Source of the DNA: CAZFBR01 sp035353495 [NCBI: uncultured bacterium]
GTDB lineage: Bacteria > DAOPZR01
Length of the DNA: 16,208 bases
Direction of reading: 5' to 3'
Assembly: GCA_964517215.1 (NCBI GenBank)
Contig: CAZFBR010000057.1
Coordinates: 1 to 16,208, forward strand
The notes beneath the pieces are model-generated. The model did no database searches. It saw only the letters and a list, made by a program, of their open reading frames with translations, and was not told the DNA's origin. A program made the position numbers and the translations under genes. This document shows positions 1 to 6,364 of the stretch, piece by piece; within the stretch, counting starts at the first letter, position 1; every line of letters starts with the position of its first letter.

Positions 1-7
1 CATAACT

Positions 8-58
8 ACCCGGCTGCCACGACTTCGCTTCGCTCCGTCGCGGAGCCGGTTCGTTCTG
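8..58. repeat. Hairpin element, possible divergent relative of the repeats at 636 and 1590
   Basis: The inner stem GCTCCG / CGGAGC closes on a TCG loop. It is preceded by CTTCGCTTC and followed by GGTTCG, so a longer imperfect stem is possible. The CTTCG-rich left arm and TTCGTTC right flank resemble the two palindromic repeats downstream. It lies directly upstream of the first toxin-antitoxin operon, where a preceding cassette boundary would be expected. Similarity is only partial and the left edge of the window may cut the element, so kinship is an inference. Confidence 0.35.
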
Positions 59-109
59 CTGATAAAATGATGATTGATACAGATAAACCCGATAAGCCGG
101 AACCCGATA

Positions 110-180
110 ATGCCAGAACCTGATATAATGACTGGCATAGTGGAAATGGCTTGACCATTGTGGTATAATTTGGGCGGAGG
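110..180 (+). promoter_or_regulatory. Promoter/operator region of the first toxin-antitoxin operon
   Basis: Two -10-like hexamers are present: TATAAT at 124-129 and TATAAT at 164-169. The second is preceded by TGG, which makes an extended -10; no good -35 sits 17 bases upstream of it. ATGCCAG (110-116) and CTGGCAT (132-138) form a perfect 7-base inverted repeat, centres 22 bases apart, that brackets the first hexamer. AATGG (145-149) and CCATT (155-159) form a second, shorter one. Such sites suit autorepression by an antitoxin-toxin complex, as in other type II systems. GGAGG at 176-180 lies 6 bases before the antitoxin ATG. Upstream, GATAA recurs at 61, 82, 91 and 106; its meaning is unclear. 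Confidence 0.5.
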
Positions 181-186
181 TTGGCC

Positions 187-360
187 ATGAAAAAATTGAG
201 TCTCACCCAATTGGACCGGGAAGCAACTAGTTTACGCAAGCGCATTTTCCAGATGGAGACGATCCTGTCAGAGAAAGACGCCCAGGCGGGCAAGGTCGTC
301 GGACCGTTCAAATCAGGGAAGGCACTTTTGCGGCAAATCGCTCCGCGCAAGGCGAGTTGA
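187..360 (+). CDS. Small putative antitoxin upstream of a RelE-type toxin
   Basis: This 57-residue protein begins at an ATG with GGAGG 6 bases upstream. I do not recognise a family. Residues ~6-32 look helical and charged, with a heptad-like spread of L, I and M. The tail (33-57) is basic and rich in G and K, which would suit a flexible segment that wraps a toxin. No ribbon-helix-helix or helix-turn-helix motif is obvious. The antitoxin role is inferred from its size, its position directly before a RelE/ParE-type toxin and the operator-like repeats upstream. Its stop TGA is followed at once, in the same frame, by the toxin's TTG start. Confidence 0.65.
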   Translation: MKKLSLTQLDREATSLRKRIFQMETILSEKDAQAGKVVGPFKSGKALLRQIAPRKAS

Positions 361-627
361 TTGTACCAGCTTTTTGTCACGCCTTGTTTTAGTCGCCGCT
401 TGCGCATATTTTTGCGAAAACATCCCCAATTACGTCAACTCGTTCAGCAACAGCTTGACACGCTCGCTCGCAACCCATTCGCCCCCCCATTGAAGTTGCA
501 TCGGCTCACGGGAAAAATGAAACGCTTTTTTGCGGCTTCTGTTACCTATGAGCACCGTCTAATTATGAGCATCAAAGGAAATGCGATCACCCTGCACAAC
601 ATCGGCAGCCACGACGAAGTATATTGA
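361..627 (+). CDS. RelE/ParE-superfamily toxin (probable mRNA interferase)
   Basis: This 88-residue protein is typical in length for RelE/YafQ-type toxins, which cleave mRNA at the ribosome; the ParE branch of the same fold instead targets gyrase. Visible family features are the N-terminal strand YQLFVTPCFSRRL, a basic helix, the central LKLHRLTGKMKRFFAASVTY block, the HRLIMSI strand, and a C-terminal IGSHDEVY, very like the GxHDxxY ends of RelE/StbE-family toxins. The start is TTG at 361 because the preceding in-frame codon is the antitoxin's TGA and the next Met is far inside the fold. AAGGCGAG at 349-356 could serve as ribosome site. Substrate specificity (RelE, YafQ or ParE) cannot be told from sequence alone. 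Confidence 0.85.
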   Translation: MYQLFVTPCFSRRLRIFLRKHPQLRQLVQQQLDTLARNPFAPPLKLHRLTGKMKRFFAASVTYEHRLIMSIKGNAITLHNIGSHDEVY

Positions 628-635
628 AATTCATA

Positions 636-714
636 GCAGAACTTCGTGCTTCTGCGCTTCGCCGCTTGCGCGGCTCAACGCAGAGCGCTACTCGTTCGGC
701 AAAGGAAAACACAT
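636..714 (+). repeat. Palindromic repeat copy 1, attC-like cassette boundary
   Basis: The element begins 9 bases after the toxin stop. CTTCTGCGCTTCGCCGC (649-665) pairs imperfectly with the segment 670-685 across a TTGC loop (12 of 16 pairs by hand). Outer ends GCAGAAC (636-642) and GTTCGGC (694-700) are also inverted (6 of 7). Positions 649-690 match 1602-1643 at 40 of 42 bases, and weaker similarity continues to about 714. The right half (GGCTCAAC, then GCGCTA) resembles the L'/R' half of integron attC sites (GGCTTAAC, then GCGTTA), and the ~65-base size fits. The core is GCTA rather than GTTA and no clean left-hand TAAC is present, so a REP-like or miniature mobile palindrome is an equal alternative. 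Confidence 0.6.
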
Positions 715-715
715 A

Positions 716-993
716 ATGTATGCTTATACCGCCACGGCAAATGATTTTGATAAAGCCGCACAACGCAAAGCAAGCCACTTTTGGTCAATGCAATCATCAC
801 CGGCATTTGCGGATATTTTCTCGGATGGTGGGCGATCATACCGGGACTACTTACATTGCTTTCGATGATTCAGAGCATTCACGCAACGATACTTGCCGGC
901 CAACTTAGAAAAGGCACTTATCGGCTGCCGAATATCAACAATGGTGCACCAGACGGCGATGCATCGAATTACAAAAATGAAATTCTGAAATAA
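716..993 (+). pseudogene. Frameshifted small membrane-protein gene
   Basis: ATG at 716 follows AAAGGA (701-706) and opens MYAYTATANDFDKAAQRKASHF, which then runs into a nonsense-looking frame ending at 868. The neighbouring frame continues smoothly from about 781 with LVNAIITGICGYFLGWWAII and a second hydrophobic stretch, ending at 993 with a polar tail. Joining the frames at the TTTT run (779-782) gives a plausible ~92-residue protein with a charged amphipathic N-terminus and two hydrophobic segments. The shift needs one extra base, so it may be a real degeneration or a sequencing error. A TTG-initiated 70-residue protein (781-993) is an alternative. I do not recognise the family. Nothing else coding is seen between 628 and 1158. 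Confidence 0.4.
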
Positions 994-1109
994 TCGCCAT
1001 CGTTTGGGTTAAGGGAGAGGAAAATGGACAAAACACAATAGCACATGCGGTATCGACACGCGTTTCGCTGGTACCGGCAAGAGATGCCATATGAGCCATA
1101 TATGCCCGA

Positions 1110-1155
1110 TTGCCTGCGATAGTGTGTTGTGGTATCATACCGGTGGCGGAGGTGG
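1110..1155 (+). promoter_or_regulatory. hicBA promoter with overlapping palindromic operator
   Basis: TTGCCT (1110-1115), a 17-base spacer and TATCAT (1133-1138) form a good sigma-70-type promoter, with TGG directly before the -10. GGTATCATACC (1131-1141) is a perfect 5+1+5 palindrome covering the -10, a natural site for autorepression. GGCGGAGG (1145-1152) lies 6 bases before the hicB ATG. GCCATAT occurs twice at 1086-1103. The stretch TTGTGGTATCAT...GGCGGAGGT closely matches the first toxin operon (TTGTGGTATAAT...GCGGAGGT). Confidence 0.65.
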
Positions 1156-1158
1156 ACG

Positions 1159-1362
1159 ATGGCACGACAGTTTAGCGTGGTAATTGAACGGGATGAAGAC
1201 GGTTACTTGATTGCGTCGGTCCCGGAACTACGTGGTTGCCACACGCAGGCGAAATCGCTTGACGTGCTCATGAAACGCATTACCGAAGCCATTGAGGTAT
1301 GTCTGGAAGCTGGTGAAACGGTACACAATGAATTTGTCGGTGTGCAGCGCATCGCGGTGTAA
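1159..1362 (+). CDS. hicB: HicB-family antitoxin, short form
   Basis: This 67-residue protein has the HicB core: strand FSVVIERDEDGYLIASVPEL, the GCHTQAKSLDVLMKRITEAI segment and the closing VCLEAG helix. HicB proteins bind and block the HicA RNase. The protein ends after the partial RNase-H-like fold and has no C-terminal ribbon-helix-helix or helix-turn-helix, like other short HicBs, so how it represses its promoter is unclear. The start at 1159 is set by GGCGGAGG 6 bases upstream; an earlier in-frame GTG at 1129 overlaps the promoter and is rejected. The antitoxin gene comes first and the toxin follows after two bases, the reverse of the E. coli K-12 order but common elsewhere. Confidence 0.88.
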   Translation: MARQFSVVIERDEDGYLIASVPELRGCHTQAKSLDVLMKRITEAIEVCLEAGETVHNEFVGVQRIAV

Positions 1363-1364
1363 TC

Positions 1365-1589
1365 GTGACATCTTTCCCAGCTCCGACTGGACAGCGCCTG
1401 ATCAAAACGCTCGCTCAGTTCGGTTTTATTGTTGTGCGTCAGCGCGGGAGCCATCATTTTCTCCGTCATGCCGACGGGCGTTGTACGGTTGTTCCTGTCC
1501 ATCGCGGCGAGATTATCGGCCGCGGCTTGTTGGCTAAAATCCTCCGCGATTGTGACATTTTTAAAAGCGATATCCAAAAGAAACTTTGA
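1365..1589 (+). CDS. hicA: HicA-family mRNA interferase toxin
   Basis: This 74-residue protein has the hallmark HicA pattern: residues 9-18 GQRLIKTLAQ, then FIVVRQRGSHHFLRH with the catalytic His at ~30, VVPVHRGEIIGRGLLAKILRD in the double-stranded-RNA-binding-like fold, and a short tail. HicA degrades mRNA independently of the usual ribosome-bound route. It starts at GTG 1365, two bases after the hicB stop, so translation is probably coupled; no upstream ATG in frame is available. The catalytic region is intact, so it is predicted active. A palindromic repeat begins immediately after its TGA. Confidence 0.92.
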   Translation: MTSFPAPTGQRLIKTLAQFGFIVVRQRGSHHFLRHADGRCTVVPVHRGEIIGRGLLAKILRDCDIFKSDIQKKL

Positions 1590-1666
1590 GCGAATTTCGC
1601 GCTCCTGCGCTTCGCCGCTGGCGCGGCTCAACGCAGAGCGCTAATCATTGGCAACGAGAAACACAA
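1590..1666 (+). repeat. Palindromic repeat copy 2, attC-like cassette boundary
   Basis: The element begins directly after the hicA stop. Its arms GCGCTCCTGCGCTTCGCCGC (1600-1619 region) and GCGGCTCAACGCAGAGCGC (1623-1641 region) fold on a short loop, with one unpaired C in the left arm. Outer ends GCGAAT (1590-1595) and ATTGGC (1647-1652) are nearly inverted. Identity to copy 1 is 40 of 42 bases over the core, and a looser match (GGCAA, then AAACACA) continues to ~1666. With copy 1 it brackets a ~0.95 kb segment carrying the broken membrane gene and hicBA in direct orientation. An unpaired base in a palindrome is a known feature of folded attC, but a REP-like origin is not excluded. Confidence 0.6.
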
Positions 1667-1762
1667 CGCCAGTAGATGCAATGCGCGCAAATTTTATATG
1701 ACGAACACCCTTCGGCATCCGGCGCGCTTGCCAGAAAACGCGCGAGGGAGTATGCTTGCCGC

Positions 1763-2554
<792 letters not shown>

Positions 2555-2642
2555 TGTGCCGCGCGCGGGTCCCCGTCCTTCGTCCCGGCGAACCGCGGCG
2601 CGGGAAATTCGCGCTCCCGGCGGCGCCGGCCCTGAACCGGCC

Positions 2643-4088
2643 ATGACCGCCCCCGCCCGCCGCCGCTGGGACGACGCGGTCGTCTATATGGTGCTCATCG
2701 ACCGTTTCCACCGCGCCGGGGACGCCCCGCCACCCGCCGCGCCGTTCCTCGGCGGCAACCTCGCCGGCGTGCGCGCCAAGCTCGACTATCTGCAGGAGCT
2801 CGGGATCAATGCGCTCTGGCTCTCACCGGTGTACAAAAACCAGCGCGACGGCTACCACGGCTACTGGCCCGTCGATTTTTTCGCGGTCGACGAGCGCTTC
2901 GGGACGATGGCCGACCTGCGCGGCCTGATCGACGACTGCCATGCGCGCGGCATGCGGGTGCTGCTCGACATGGTGCTCAACCACACGGGGTACGACTGCC
3001 CGATGGCGCGCGACCCGCAGTATCGCGGGTGGTTCCATCCCAGCGGCGACATGCTGTGGTACGACCAGAAGAGCATCGAGCGCAAGTCGCTGCACGGCCT
3101 CCCCGACTTCGCGCAGGAAAAGCCGCAGGTGGCGCGCTGGCTGATCGACAACTGCCGCTGGTGGTACGAGCAGACGAACTGCGACGGGTTCCGGCTCGAC
3201 GCGGTGAAGCATATCCCGTCGTCGTTCTGGCGGCAGTTCAGCAGCGAACTGCACACGCTGGCCGGGCACGATTTCCTGCTGCTCGGCGAGGTCTACCGCG
3301 GCGTGCCGGGCTATATCGCCCGCTACCAGCGCGAGGACGGCATCGACAGCGTCTTCGACGTCCCCTTCGCCGACACCGTGCGCAGCGCCTTCACCCGCAG
3401 CTGCGAGGCGCCCGCCCCGTCGCTGTGGGCGCGGCTCCGCGACCTGAAGCAGAACTACCGCACCATGCTATTTAATGAAATTGTGCGCAAGCTAACTGCG
3501 CGCAAGGCGTCGGACATGCGCTGGTTCGCGGAGCTCGCGCAGAGCGACGGCGCCTACCTCGACCCGCACCGGCTGGCGACGATCATCGACAACCACGACC
3601 TGTCGCGCTTCGCCGCCGAGACGGACAAGCCGGCGGAACGGCTGCGGCTGGCGCTCACCCTGCTCCTCACCTGGCGCGGGATCCCGGTCATCACCTACGG
3701 CACCGAGATCGGCATGGCGGGGAAGACCAGCGACGAGAGCAACCGCGCCATGATGCGCTTCGGCGCGGACCCCGGGCTCACGGCGGACCTTGCCCGCCTG
3801 GTGAAGCTGCGCCGCACCACCCCGGCGCTGACGCGCGGGGTGCAGGCGGAAGTGCATGCCGACCGCGCGGTCTACGCCTACCGGCGCGAGCTCGACGGCA
3901 CGCGCGTGCTGGTCGCGCTCAACAACTCGCGGCGGGCGCAGACGCGCACGTTGACCCTCCCCGCCGGCCCGGGCTGGCAGGGAGAATGGCGCGATATGCT
4001 GGGCGGGGAATCGCTGGCGGCAGACGCGGGCAAGCTCAAAATCGCCATCCCGCCGCGCGCCGCGCGGGTCCTGACTGCTGCCCGGTAA
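2643..4088 (+). CDS. GH13 alpha-amylase-family glycosidase, cytoplasmic
   Basis: This 481-residue enzyme probably hydrolyses or transfers alpha-1,4-glucans such as maltodextrin. All GH13 signatures are present: region I DMVLNH (109-114), LPDF (153-156), region II GFRLDAVKH with nucleophile Asp186, region III LLGEVY with acid/base Glu216, and region IV IIDNHD with Asp319. The (beta/alpha)8 barrel occupies most of the length and a short beta domain with VYAYRREL and VLVALNNS ends it. No signal peptide is seen, so it should act inside the cell. ATG 2643 is chosen because family similarity starts right after it. A GTG at 2556, abutting the ABC gene's stop, would add 29 Pro/Arg/Ala-rich residues. 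Neither start has a clear ribosome site. Exact specificity (amylase, cyclomaltodextrinase or trehalose-forming) is open. Confidence 0.88.
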   Translation: MTAPARRRWDDAVVYMVLIDRFHRAGDAPPPAAPFLGGNLAGVRAKLDYLQELGINALWLSPVYKNQRDGYHGYWPVDFFAVDERFGTMADLRGLIDDCHARGMRVLLDMVLNHTGYDCPMARDPQYRGWFHPSGDMLWYDQKSIERKSLHGLPDFAQEKPQVARWLIDNCRWWYEQTNCDGFRLDAVKHIPSSFWRQFSSELHTLAGHDFLLLGEVYRGVPGYIARYQREDGIDSVFDVPFADTVRSAFTRSCEAPAPSLWARLRDLKQNYRTMLFNEIVRKLTARKASDMRWFAELAQSDGAYLDPHRLATIIDNHDLSRFAAETDKPAERLRLALTLLLTWRGIPVITYGTEIGMAGKTSDESNRAMMRFGADPGLTADLARLVKLRRTTPALTRGVQAEVHADRAVYAYRRELDGTRVLVALNNSRRAQTRTLTLPAGPGWQGEWRDMLGGESLAADAGKLKIAIPPRAARVLTAAR

Positions 4089-4118
4089 CCGGGCTTAGCG
4101 GGCGCTGAACAGCCCGCT
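4080..4118. terminator. Two adjacent hairpins between convergent genes, possible bidirectional terminator
   Basis: GCCCGGT (4080-4086) and ACCGGGC (4088-4094) flank a single A and overlap the amylase stop. AGCGGGC (4097-4103) and GCCCGCT (4112-4118) form a perfect 7-base stem with an 8-base loop inside the 3' end of the minus-strand gene. The convergent genes are 6 bases apart. No T-run follows on either strand, so intrinsic termination is uncertain. Confidence 0.35.
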
Positions 4119-4769
4119 GATGATCCTGGCGTCGGCGATGAATTTCTGCAGCCCGGCCGGCGGACAGAGCGTCTCGTTCCGGTAGAGGACCAGCCATTCC
4201 CCATCGCCCTCCAGCGACCAGCCGGCATGCGGCGCGAGGGCGGCGCGGCAGAGCGGGGAGAACCGGGCGCGCACCGCGTCCTCATCGGCGCCGCGCAGGA
4301 GGAACCGCCGGGAAAATTCCGGGTCGTCGGCAAAATCAACATCCTGCATACCGAACATGGCCAGGAGTTTGTGGCCGAGGTTCTCCGGATGCAGGGAAAA
4401 CTGCGGCAGGGCGGCGAAAGGCAGCCGGCAAAGAAAGATCGTCTGCGCATGCGTATGCGAATTCTTGCCGCTGCCGGTTACGAACGAATGATCCGCCAGC
4501 AGTTCCGACGATTCGCCGCCGGGCGGCTGCATGCGGTTAGCCAGTCCCTGCGAGCGCCCTTGCCGGAAATAGTCCAGTTGACCGTAGCTGTCGGGGTCCG
4601 GCTCCGCCTCGTCCGTTGCGAACGACCACCCCGATTGCATTGCCCAGGCCGCCAGTTCACGCCGGCGGCGGCGGACAGCGTAGTACTGGTACACTCCGGA
4701 ACCGAGCACCAGTATCAGGAAAACTGCCCACAGGGGAATGCGCTGATACAACGCCGCAAGGGAGGTCAT
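4095..4769 (-). CDS. Membrane-anchored protein of unknown function
   Basis: This 224-residue protein has one transmembrane helix (~11-30), then the basic cluster RRRRR and ELAAWAMQSGWSF, then a globular domain. The layout, and the block VTGSGKNSHTH (97-107) followed by TIFLCRLP, LHPENLG and DDPEFSRRFLLRG (148-160), match an uncharacterised family I recall from many bacteria, usually with a TM helix followed by RRR and an A-x-x-x-GW segment. Function is unknown. The start is set at 4769 because GGAGGAG ends 3 bases before that ATG; an in-frame ATG at 4781 lacks a ribosome site and its first codons encode that very Shine-Dalgarno. It is the last gene of the minus-strand operon, 87 bases after the zinc-ribbon gene. 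Confidence 0.75.
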   Translation of the reverse strand: MTSLAALYQRIPLWAVFLILVLGSGVYQYYAVRRRRRELAAWAMQSGWSFATDEAEPDPDSYGQLDYFRQGRSQGLANRMQPPGGESSELLADHSFVTGSGKNSHTHAQTIFLCRLPFAALPQFSLHPENLGHKLLAMFGMQDVDFADDPEFSRRFLLRGADEDAVRARFSPLCRAALAPHAGWSLEGDGEWLVLYRNETLCPPAGLQKFIADARIISGLFSAR

Positions 4770-4856
4770 GCTCTCCTCCATAACAGCTTGCCGGCCGGGT
4801 CGCGCATGCCGGTCAGCAGCATCAGCGGCACAAGAACACCGTTCAGCCGGCGGCGG

Positions 4857-5162
4857 TCACGGCCGCGCCAGCAGGGTGGCAGCCTGGGCCATGGTCAGGC
4901 GCCGCAGCCGCTGCTCGTCTTCGCTGCCGTTAACCAGATACTCATAATCGGTTTCATACAGGTAGTAGGTGCCACACTCCGGGCAGCGACGGATCTGCTG
5001 CTGGCGGGTGGCGTTGGGCCGGAGGTCGCGCACCACCAGCAGCGCGGACACAGCCGCCGGCAGCATGACATCATTGTCCGCACTGCCGAATTTCTGGGAA
5101 CCGCATTCCTCATCGCGCAGCTGTCCGCAAAGCGGACAGGCAGCGGCGGGTTCACCGGCCAT
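4857..5162 (-). CDS. Small zinc-ribbon-like protein of unknown function
   Basis: This 101-residue protein has two CxxC knuckles, CPLC (Cys9, Cys12) and CPEC (Cys60, Cys63), which could hold one zinc. The second is followed by the aromatic stretch TYYLYETDYEYLVNGSEDEQ. The ~47-residue separation is long for a simple ribbon, so the part between may form its own strands. A Cys20 is also present. I do not recognise the family; a charged C-terminal helix suggests a protein-binding role, but this is a guess. Its ATG lies two bases after the capA stop with no clear ribosome site, so translation is probably coupled to capA. Confidence 0.7.
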   Translation of the reverse strand: MAGEPAAACPLCGQLRDEECGSQKFGSADNDVMLPAAVSALLVVRDLRPNATRQQQIRRCPECGTYYLYETDYEYLVNGSEDEQRLRRLTMAQAATLLARP

Positions 5163-5164
5163 GG

Positions 5165-6364
5165 CTATTCAGCAGCGGTGATGAAGCCGTCGCGGTCAAC
5201 GCGCGTGCCGGTCCGGCGCGAATGGCCATCGAGCACGGTCAGGATGCGCGCGCGGTTCTCAGCGTCGGGCAGCAGCGGGATATAGCAGCTGCCCGGGCCG
5301 TCCTTGTCGCGCAGCGGCACAACCTGCGCCGTCGCCACCCGCCGGTCGCGGATGGTGACCCGCAGCAGGCCGGTGTCGCGGAAGCTGCGCCCGGAATGGC
5401 CGAAGAGGAAATTGCCCATGCTGTAGGCGATGAGGCCGCGACCGCTGCGCTCGAACCCGAGCAGGCAGTGGGGATGGTGGCCGTGCACGATGTCCGCACC
5501 GGCGGCAATGGCGGCGCGGGCAAAGCGCAACTGCAGGTCGGTGAGCTGCGGCTGTTCGACACCCATGTGCATGGCGACAATGACAATATCCGCCTGCTGC
5601 CGGGCGGCGGCAATATCGGCGCGCACGCTCGCTTCACTCAGCGAGGCGACCATGCCGCCCGGTCCGCCCTGCGGCATGATGGACGACAGCGCAAGATAGG
5701 CGACGCGGACGCCGTTGCGTTCGAGGATGACCGGCGCATGCGCGGCGGCGGCAGTGGCCCCGGCGCCGGCGTGCGGCATGCCAATGGCGTCGAGGTTGCG
5801 GATGGTGTCGAGGAAGCTCGCCGTGCCGAAGTCGAGGACATGATTGTTGGCCAGCCCGACAGCGTCGATGCCGAGCATATTGAGTGCGCGCAAACTGGCG
5901 GGTGCGGCACGGAAGGTGAAGGTTTTGGCCGCCTGGGCGCCGCGATTGGAAACCGGGCATTCGAGATTGGCAAAGGTCAGGTCGGCGTCACGGACCAGTG
6001 CGGCCACGCGGTCGAACCCGAACGGTGCATTGTCATCCAGCAAGGCCGCAGGCACCTCCGCCAGCTGGATATCGCCGACGAAATTGATGGTCAGGTCGCC
6101 GCCGCCGGCGGCAGCCGGTGCGTTCGCCGCATCCGGTTCAGCCGCAGCGGCATCGCCAATTGCCGGCGGCGTGGCGGTGAGCTGATCGACCGTCGGCACC
6201 GGCGCCAGCGGCACGCCGGACGCAGTATTGGACAGCGGCACGGGCCCCTCGCCCTCCTGCCAGGCGGCGAAGGCCACGCCGCCGCCGAGCAGCAGCACCG
6301 CCAGCAGCACCCAGCGCAGGCGGAACCGGCGCCCGCGACGATGGTGCGGGGAGAGGACCTGCAT
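5165..6364 (-). CDS. CapA-family protein (poly-gamma-glutamate synthesis type), membrane-anchored
   Basis: This 399-residue protein has a cytoplasmic basic start, a transmembrane anchor (~18-34), a Pro/Ala-rich linker (~40-88), then the CapA metallophosphatase-like domain facing the periplasm. Motifs in order are NFVGDI (94-99), FANLECPVS (131-139), GLANNHVLDFG (170-180), VAMHMGVEQ with His266, IVHGHHPH (292-299) and YSMGNFLFG (314-322). In Bacillus, CapA is required for poly-gamma-glutamate capsule production, but most homologues stand alone with unknown substrate. No CapB or CapC is adjacent, so capsule synthesis should not be assumed. ATG 6364 overlaps the amidohydrolase stop as TGATG, which shows translational coupling. 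Confidence 0.88.
   Translation of the reverse strand: MQVLSPHHRRGRRFRLRWVLLAVLLLGGGVAFAAWQEGEGPVPLSNTASGVPLAPVPTVDQLTATPPAIGDAAAAEPDAANAPAAAGGGDLTINFVGDIQLAEVPAALLDDNAPFGFDRVAALVRDADLTFANLECPVSNRGAQAAKTFTFRAAPASLRALNMLGIDAVGLANNHVLDFGTASFLDTIRNLDAIGMPHAGAGATAAAAHAPVILERNGVRVAYLALSSIMPQGGPGGMVASLSEASVRADIAAARQQADIVIVAMHMGVEQPQLTDLQLRFARAAIAAGADIVHGHHPHCLLGFERSGRGLIAYSMGNFLFGHSGRSFRDTGLLRVTIRDRRVATAQVVPLRDKDGPGSCYIPLLPDAENRARILTVLDGHSRRTGTRVDRDGFITAAE

Noticed and set aside
61-110. GATAA repeats as replication iterons
   Set aside because: Spacing is irregular (61, 82, 91, 106), the unit is five bases, and no replication gene is nearby.
151-156. TTGACC as a -35 element for the TATAAT at 164
   Set aside because: Only 7 bases separate the two, far too few; the TGG-TATAAT extended -10 is a better explanation.
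6-407. Minus-strand open frame over the first toxin-antitoxin operon
   Set aside because: It is antisense to the antitoxin and toxin start, has no family resemblance and crosses the palindromic element; the plus-strand reading has promoters, ribosome sites and a clear RelE toxin.
1676-1762. N-terminal extension of the ABC ATPase
   Set aside because: The 29 extra residues resemble no ABC domain and lie in repeat-derived and AT-rich sequence; the domain starts right after ATG 1763.
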